The notes under the pieces are model-generated. The model was not told where the DNA came from. It was given only the letters and a program-made list of their open reading frames with translations, and ran no database searches. A stretch of DNA of 36,751 bases from Saprospira grandis DSM 2844 (GTDB lineage: Bacteria; Bacteroidota; Bacteroidia; Chitinophagales; Saprospiraceae). Both the position numbers and the translations under genes were made by a program. The stretch is from the NCBI GenBank assembly GCA_945888475.1, contig CAMDAB010000023.1, positions 1 through 36,751 of the forward strand, given 5' to 3'. Positions 32,853 through 36,751 of the stretch are shown piece by piece; within the stretch, counting starts at the first letter, position 1, and the number at the start of each line of letters is the position of its first letter.

Positions 32853-34385
32853 ATGAAGCTTAAAAATTTAACTAAAATTGCTTTGTTGAGCCTTGTATCA
32901 TTTCCAATATTTGCGCAACAGGCTGGTCTGAGCGGTTGTTCTGTAGGACTCGAAGACGGTGCACTCATTAAAGCCCGTATGCTTGAGAATCGCAGAAATA
33001 TCAGTCCAGATGCAATTGCTGCATTTCAAAACCAAAGAGCTGTAACTTATATACCTGTAAAGTATACAATTGTAGGCGACAATGCCGGCGGAGGTTATGT
33101 CGACATTGATCAGGTTTTCGATATGCATTGCGACTTGAATAATGACTATCGTACGCAGGATGTGCAATTTGTGCTCAAGGATGCAACAAACTCTGTACGC
33201 TATGCCAATAATACCAATGTTTACAACGACGGTTCTGGCTTTTCCGCTTCGAGCTACATGATTAGCAACAAAAGCGCCAATTGTGTTAATATCTATTTGA
33301 GTGCCTCTGTAAACAATCAGGTGGCTTCATATTACAGTGGCTTCGGAGATTATATTTTTGTATTGAATCAGATGGCCAATGGCTCTTCAAGCACTGGCTC
33401 ACACGAGGTTGGTCACTTTTTTAGTTTGCCACACACTTTCTTCGGTTGGGAAGGAACAAATTTCAACGATGGAACAGCTCCAAACTCTGTGGGAGGAGAT
33501 CCTGTTGAAAGAGTAGCTCGTTCTGGTAGTGGATCTAACTGTAATTCTGCAGCCGATGGCTTTTGCGATACCCCTTCCGATTACATCTCTTACAGAGCTT
33601 TCTGTCCTTATGCACAGGGTGGCAGAGACCCACAAGGTGCGCAGATCGACCCGACTGAGTCTTTGATTATGTCTTATTTTGCAGATGCTTGTGTCGATTC
33701 ATTCACGGCCAACCAGAAAAGTGCAATGGCTGCCGATATCCTGAGCCGCAACTGGTCAAACCTTGCTGTGCCAACACCAAATGCAGTTGTTAGCGGAACC
33801 TCTGTAACAGCTACCGCTCCTGCAAGTGGAAGTACCTTTCAATTGACTGGTAATGTAACTTTGACATGGGGAGCAGTGCCAAATGCAACAGGTTATATAG
33901 TTGTTTTGGAACGTACACTTTTTGGTACTCCAATCGAGACGATTCAAAAATCAGTTGTTTATGGAACTAACTCACTGGTTATTCCTGCTTCTAAGTTAAC
34001 CTTCCCAAGACAATATACCTGGAAAGTAAAACCTTTCAATCAGTACCAGACTTGTTCTGCATACTCAGCACCATTTGGTTTTACAACTCAGGCTCCGGCC
34101 ACTGCTGTTGAGAATTTTGCATCTTCATTCGATTTTAAAATTTTGTCAAATCCTGTAAGCAACTCATCTGCGGAATTATTGATGAATGTCCCTAATCCTA
34201 CCGTTGCAGCTTTGAGCATTTTTGCAATGGATGGTAAGCAGGTTTTGAATGTAAATAATCTTGAGCTGAATGCTGGCGATAATGTTGAACTAGTAGATGT
34301 TTCAAGTCTTAATAATGGATTGTACATCATTGTGCTTACTTCTCCATTGGGTTCTATCCAGCAGAAACTGATGATCCAAAAATAA
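32853..34385 (+). CDS. Secreted M43-like zinc metalloprotease with type IX (Por) tail, paralogue 1
   Basis: 510 residues: signal peptide 1-21 (PIFA-Q), a conserved N-terminal segment (GCSVGLEDGALIKARMLENR), the protease domain, a fibronectin-like beta domain (about 310-415) and a C-terminal sorting domain (about 425-510, ending QQKLMIQK) for export by the type IX system. The zinc site is H184-E185-x2-H188-x5-H194 in SHEVGHFFSLPHTFFGWE, with the M43 companions SAADGFCDTPSDY and the Met-turn LIMSYF (M273). The usual metzincin glycine at motif position 8 is serine here. Probably an extracellular endopeptidase of the pappalysin/cytophagalysin family. First of three tandem paralogues. Confidence 0.85.
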   Translation: MKLKNLTKIALLSLVSFPIFAQQAGLSGCSVGLEDGALIKARMLENRRNISPDAIAAFQNQRAVTYIPVKYTIVGDNAGGGYVDIDQVFDMHCDLNNDYRTQDVQFVLKDATNSVRYANNTNVYNDGSGFSASSYMISNKSANCVNIYLSASVNNQVASYYSGFGDYIFVLNQMANGSSSTGSHEVGHFFSLPHTFFGWEGTNFNDGTAPNSVGGDPVERVARSGSGSNCNSAADGFCDTPSDYISYRAFCPYAQGGRDPQGAQIDPTESLIMSYFADACVDSFTANQKSAMAADILSRNWSNLAVPTPNAVVSGTSVTATAPASGSTFQLTGNVTLTWGAVPNATGYIVVLERTLFGTPIETIQKSVVYGTNSLVIPASKLTFPRQYTWKVKPFNQYQTCSAYSAPFGFTTQAPATAVENFASSFDFKILSNPVSNSSAELLMNVPNPTVAALSIFAMDGKQVLNVNNLELNAGDNVELVDVSSLNNGLYIIVLTSPLGSIQQKLMIQK

Positions 34386-34397
34386 CTTCATAAATAA

Positions 34398-34430
34398 TTG
34401 AAAATACGCATAACGGCATCTTTAGGTTTG
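34398..34430 (+). promoter_or_regulatory. Possible promoter of the second metalloprotease gene
   Basis: TTG (34398-34400), 22 bases, TAGGTTTG (34423-34430). The -7 element lies in the loop of the preceding terminator hairpin, so ending one transcript and starting the next would overlap. Pattern match only. Confidence 0.4.
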
Positions 34431-34455
34431 TTTTTTCCCTGGAGATGCCGTTTTG
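34412..34455 (+). terminator. Terminator after metalloprotease paralogue 1
   Basis: AACGGCATCT (34412-34421) and AGATGCCGTT (34443-34452) are exact complements around a 21-base loop, followed by TTGT. Confidence 0.75.
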
Positions 34456-34485
34456 TAAATGTCTGTAAATCTACAGCTCTACTAA

Positions 34486-36015
34486 ATGAGATCAGTTTTA
34501 TCCGTTCTTTTTGTGATTGCTTTTTCTGCATTTTCCTTTGCGCAGGGGAATTGTGGACTCAGTTATGAGGAGGGTTTGCAAGTGCGCGAACAAATGTTTC
34601 GCAATAGGGCAGAGATTCCTTTGCAAACAATTCGTAATATTCAGAACAGCCGATTTACGATACACATTCCCTTGGTGATTCACATTGTTGGAAACAGTAA
34701 TGGGCAGGGTTTTGTAGCTGCTCAGAATGTTTTGGGAATGGTTTGCCGACTCAATAATGATTTTGCCGATCAAAACCTGCGTTTTTATATCAAGGATTCA
34801 TTGCGCTACCTGCGCGATGATCTTATTTTTGCCGATGCCTACGATTCATTGGCAGTAAACCGCATGATTACATACAAAGACACAACTGCCCTGAATATCT
34901 TTACCAATGGCAGTGCAGGCGGCGGTGTTGCCGGATATTATTCTCGCCGTGGCGATTATGTTTTTATGCTCAATTCTTATGCGAATTCAAACTCGCCGAC
35001 GATTACGCACGAAATAGGACACTTTTTTACCCTGCCGCATACCTTTTTCGGTTGGGAAAATATCGATGCCAGACAATTACATTTCAATACACCTGCGCCC
35101 GACTCAATTGGCACAGACTGGCGTAGGAGAGAGGTGGAATATGTTGATCGTACAGGACCACTTGCCAACTGTTACAGTTCAGCCGATGGTTTTTGCGATA
35201 CTGATGCCGACTATATCTCTGAACGTGCTCAATGTCCGCTCTCTGGCACTGCACTCGATCCGGCCGGAACTCCAATAAGCCCAAACACAACATTATATAT
35301 GTCATACTTTTACGATGATTGTGTCAATAATTTCACACCAGAACAGAAAACGGCTATCATGACTTCGGTGGTGAATCGTAACTGGCTCTTTTTTCCTGCT
35401 CCCAACACCGACAGTCTTAACTGGACTGCAATCACACACTCAATTCCAGCGGATGTTTCTCAGGTACAGGTTCAGGACAGCATCAGTTTTCAATGGAACG
35501 TACAAGGAGTAGGACCTGCCCAAAAATATATTTTATTTGTTGAGCGATTGATTTTTGGAACACCGGTAGGTGTTGTTTATAATGGAATTACTGGTAGTTC
35601 AAATACTTTCAAACTGCCTTCGAACCTTTTTATAAACAGTGCAACCTATCGTTGGCAGGTGATGCCTTACAGCAATGGATTTACCTGCGCCGGATTTTCA
35701 AATCCGACAACTTTTACAGTTCAAATGCCTGTTTCGATCCAAAATATCTCTGATGTTCCGCAATTTTCGGTCAATCCAAATCCGGTAAAGGGAGATCAAA
35801 TCAATATTTTTTATAAACTGACAGAAGAAACTGAACTATCCTTCAGAATTTTATCAGCTGACGGAAAAATCATCAGCTCAGCACCTTTCAACACTGAACC
35901 TGCAGCAGAACACTTTACAACAATTAATACATCAAATTTACCTAACGGAATTTATATCATTCAGATGATTAGTAAAAACGGTATTCAAAGCAATAAAATT
36001 GAAATTATTAGATAA
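34486..36015 (+). CDS. Secreted M43-like zinc metalloprotease with type IX (Por) tail, paralogue 2
   Basis: 509 residues with the same architecture as the gene before it: signal peptide 1-19 (SFA-Q), NCGLSYEEG segment, protease domain, fibronectin-like domain, and sorting tail (NPNPVKGDQINIFY to the end, NKIEIIR). Zinc ligands are H175, H179 and H185 with E176 in THEIGHFFTLPHTFFGW; motif position 8 is threonine instead of glycine. SSADGFCDTDADY and the Met-turn LYMSYF are present. Overall it aligns along its length with paralogue 1 but is clearly diverged, so the duplication is old. It has its own candidate promoter and is followed by a heptad/palindrome repeat. Confidence 0.85.
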   Translation: MRSVLSVLFVIAFSAFSFAQGNCGLSYEEGLQVREQMFRNRAEIPLQTIRNIQNSRFTIHIPLVIHIVGNSNGQGFVAAQNVLGMVCRLNNDFADQNLRFYIKDSLRYLRDDLIFADAYDSLAVNRMITYKDTTALNIFTNGSAGGGVAGYYSRRGDYVFMLNSYANSNSPTITHEIGHFFTLPHTFFGWENIDARQLHFNTPAPDSIGTDWRRREVEYVDRTGPLANCYSSADGFCDTDADYISERAQCPLSGTALDPAGTPISPNTTLYMSYFYDDCVNNFTPEQKTAIMTSVVNRNWLFFPAPNTDSLNWTAITHSIPADVSQVQVQDSISFQWNVQGVGPAQKYILFVERLIFGTPVGVVYNGITGSSNTFKLPSNLFINSATYRWQVMPYSNGFTCAGFSNPTTFTVQMPVSIQNISDVPQFSVNPNPVKGDQINIFYKLTEETELSFRILSADGKIISSAPFNTEPAAEHFTTINTSNLPNGIYIIQMISKNGIQSNKIEIIR

Positions 36016-36032
36016 ATGCAATAGTCTAATTT

Positions 36033-36092
36033 CTTGATACTTGATGCTTGATACTTGTCCCGATAGCTATCGGGATGATACTTGATACAAAA
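36033..36092. repeat. CTTGATR heptads with an 18-bp perfect palindrome
   Basis: Units CTTGATA, CTTGATG, CTTGATA (36033-36053) lead into the perfect palindrome TCCCGATAGCTATCGGGA (36058-36075), then GATACTTGATAC. The CTTGATA unit is shared with the sdhA-sdhB hairpin. Confidence 0.75.
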
Positions 36093-36101
36093 AAATATAA
36101 A

Positions 36102-36751
36102 ATGAAAAATCAACTACTCCTCCTATCTCTCCTTCTCACTTTTAATTTACTTACTGCTCAGCATAACTGCGGTGTGCGCCATGGCGACGATACCGCCATT
36201 AAAGCCAGAATGTTAAGAAACAGAACTGCAGTTCAGACTCCTGAATTTAGAAATACGGTTTACGTTCCTGTGACCATACACCTCATTGGGTCGTCGGGTG
36301 GGGGCGGAGCGCATAAACCTGAGGTTGCAATTGAAATGCTATGTAAACTGAACGAAGATTTTGCCGATCAGAATGTCTATTTCTTTTTGAATGGAAACGT
36401 TCGTTTTTTGTATGATGATTATTTGCACAGCGACTCTTACGACTGGGGCGTAATGAATGCAATGGGGGATGCAAAAGTACCCAATACACTCAATATTTTT
36501 GTCAATTCAAATGTGAGTCAGCCTGTTGCTGGTTATTATTCTCCGGGCGAGGATTTTGTTTGGATGGGAACGCCTTATGCCAATGGTATTTCAACTACTA
36601 TAACGCATGAGATTGGGCATTTCTTTACCTTGCCACACACTTTCTATGGTTGGGAAGGTATCAATGCACCTTCACTCTACAGTATGTCTCCTGCTCCGGC
36701 CGATATCAATGGTTATCCGGTGGAGAATGTTGCCAGAAATAATTGTTTAGT
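36102..36751 (+). CDS. Secreted M43-like zinc metalloprotease, paralogue 3 (cut by window end)
   Basis: Open reading from ATG 36102 to the window end, 216 codons without a stop. Signal peptide MKNQLLLLSLLLTFNLLTA-Q, then NCGVRHGDDTAIKARMLRNR, VYVPVTIHLIGSSGGGG, and the zinc motif THEIGHFFTLPHTFYGWEG near residues 167-185, with threonine at motif position 8 as in paralogue 2. It continues with PAPADINGYPVENVAR, matching the same place in the other two. The fibronectin-like and sorting domains are expected beyond the window. It begins 87 bases after paralogue 2, with the repeat at 36033-36092 between them. Confidence 0.82.
   Translation, partial: MKNQLLLLSLLLTFNLLTAQHNCGVRHGDDTAIKARMLRNRTAVQTPEFRNTVYVPVTIHLIGSSGGGGAHKPEVAIEMLCKLNEDFADQNVYFFLNGNVRFLYDDYLHSDSYDWGVMNAMGDAKVPNTLNIFVNSNVSQPVAGYYSPGEDFVWMGTPYANGISTTITHEIGHFFTLPHTFYGWEGINAPSLYSMSPAPADINGYPVENVARNNCL

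Noticed and set aside
1-36751. tRNA genes, integrase or insertion sequence
   Set aside because: No T-arm-like GGTTCGAnTCC with matching acceptor stem, no transposase or recombinase motif was seen by eye; a tRNAscan or IS search could still find something divergent.

Overview
The window reads as chromosomal DNA of a free-living member of the Bacteroidota (Chitinophagales/Saprospirales/Sphingobacteriales-like; the exact order cannot be fixed from this piece). The evidence is a SusC/SusD outer-membrane pair, type IX secretion tails of both kinds (a Por-type tail on tandem metalloproteases and a CHU_C-type gliding tail), a single-subunit-C succinate dehydrogenase, a split HipA system, A+T-rich spacers with weak Shine-Dalgarno signals, and several copies of the Bacteroidota promoter pattern TTG-N19..22-TAnnTTTG.

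Layout. 1-5 kb: a divergent promoter at the left edge, threonine aldolase (ltaE), a 560-bp spacer that hides the decayed remains of an ATPase/RloB-like gene pair on the minus strand, miaB, and a three-gene HipB-HipS-HipT-type toxin-antitoxin operon. 5-9.6 kb: a secreted DUF4139 protein, a sigma-54 activator without receiver domain, msrB and a nucleotide-sugar epimerase. 9.6-14.6 kb: a susC-susD operon closed by a strong terminator. 14.6-20.4 kb: a class I glutamine amidotransferase, glutathione peroxidase, and a NarL-type response regulator with a 1098-residue multi-PAS histidine kinase. 20.4-23.1 kb: a lipoprotein cytochrome c with a four-helix membrane partner, an alpha/beta-hydrolase-like protein lacking its nucleophile, rpsT, and the RNase P RNA (rnpB). 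23.3-27 kb: the sdhCAB operon. 27-30.3 kb: a large WG-repeat protein and a putative lipoprotein. 30.3-32.6 kb: a CHU_C-tailed surface protein followed by yqgE. 32.8 kb to the end: three tandem paralogous secreted M43-like metalloproteases, the last one cut by the window edge.

The most unexpected structure is not a gene. At least eight spacers carry arrays of 7-bp units (YTTCNNN or its complement, and a CTTGATR variant), often as two inverted arms that can fold on each other. Two of them continue into AATCTGAY repeats and an identical CTCGTC-CGAAA-GACGAG hairpin, so they look like copies of one modular repeat element. The second hidden item is the decayed RloB/ATPase pair next to the HipBST operon, which suggests that the ltaE-miaB spacer once received defence genes.

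Functionally the genes are mixed: respiration (sdhCAB, cytochrome c), nutrient uptake (susCD), redox repair (msrB, gpx), translation and RNA maturation (miaB, rpsT, rnpB), signalling (sigma-54 activator, PAS kinase/regulator), and secreted proteolysis. All function calls come from reading motifs; no database search was run.
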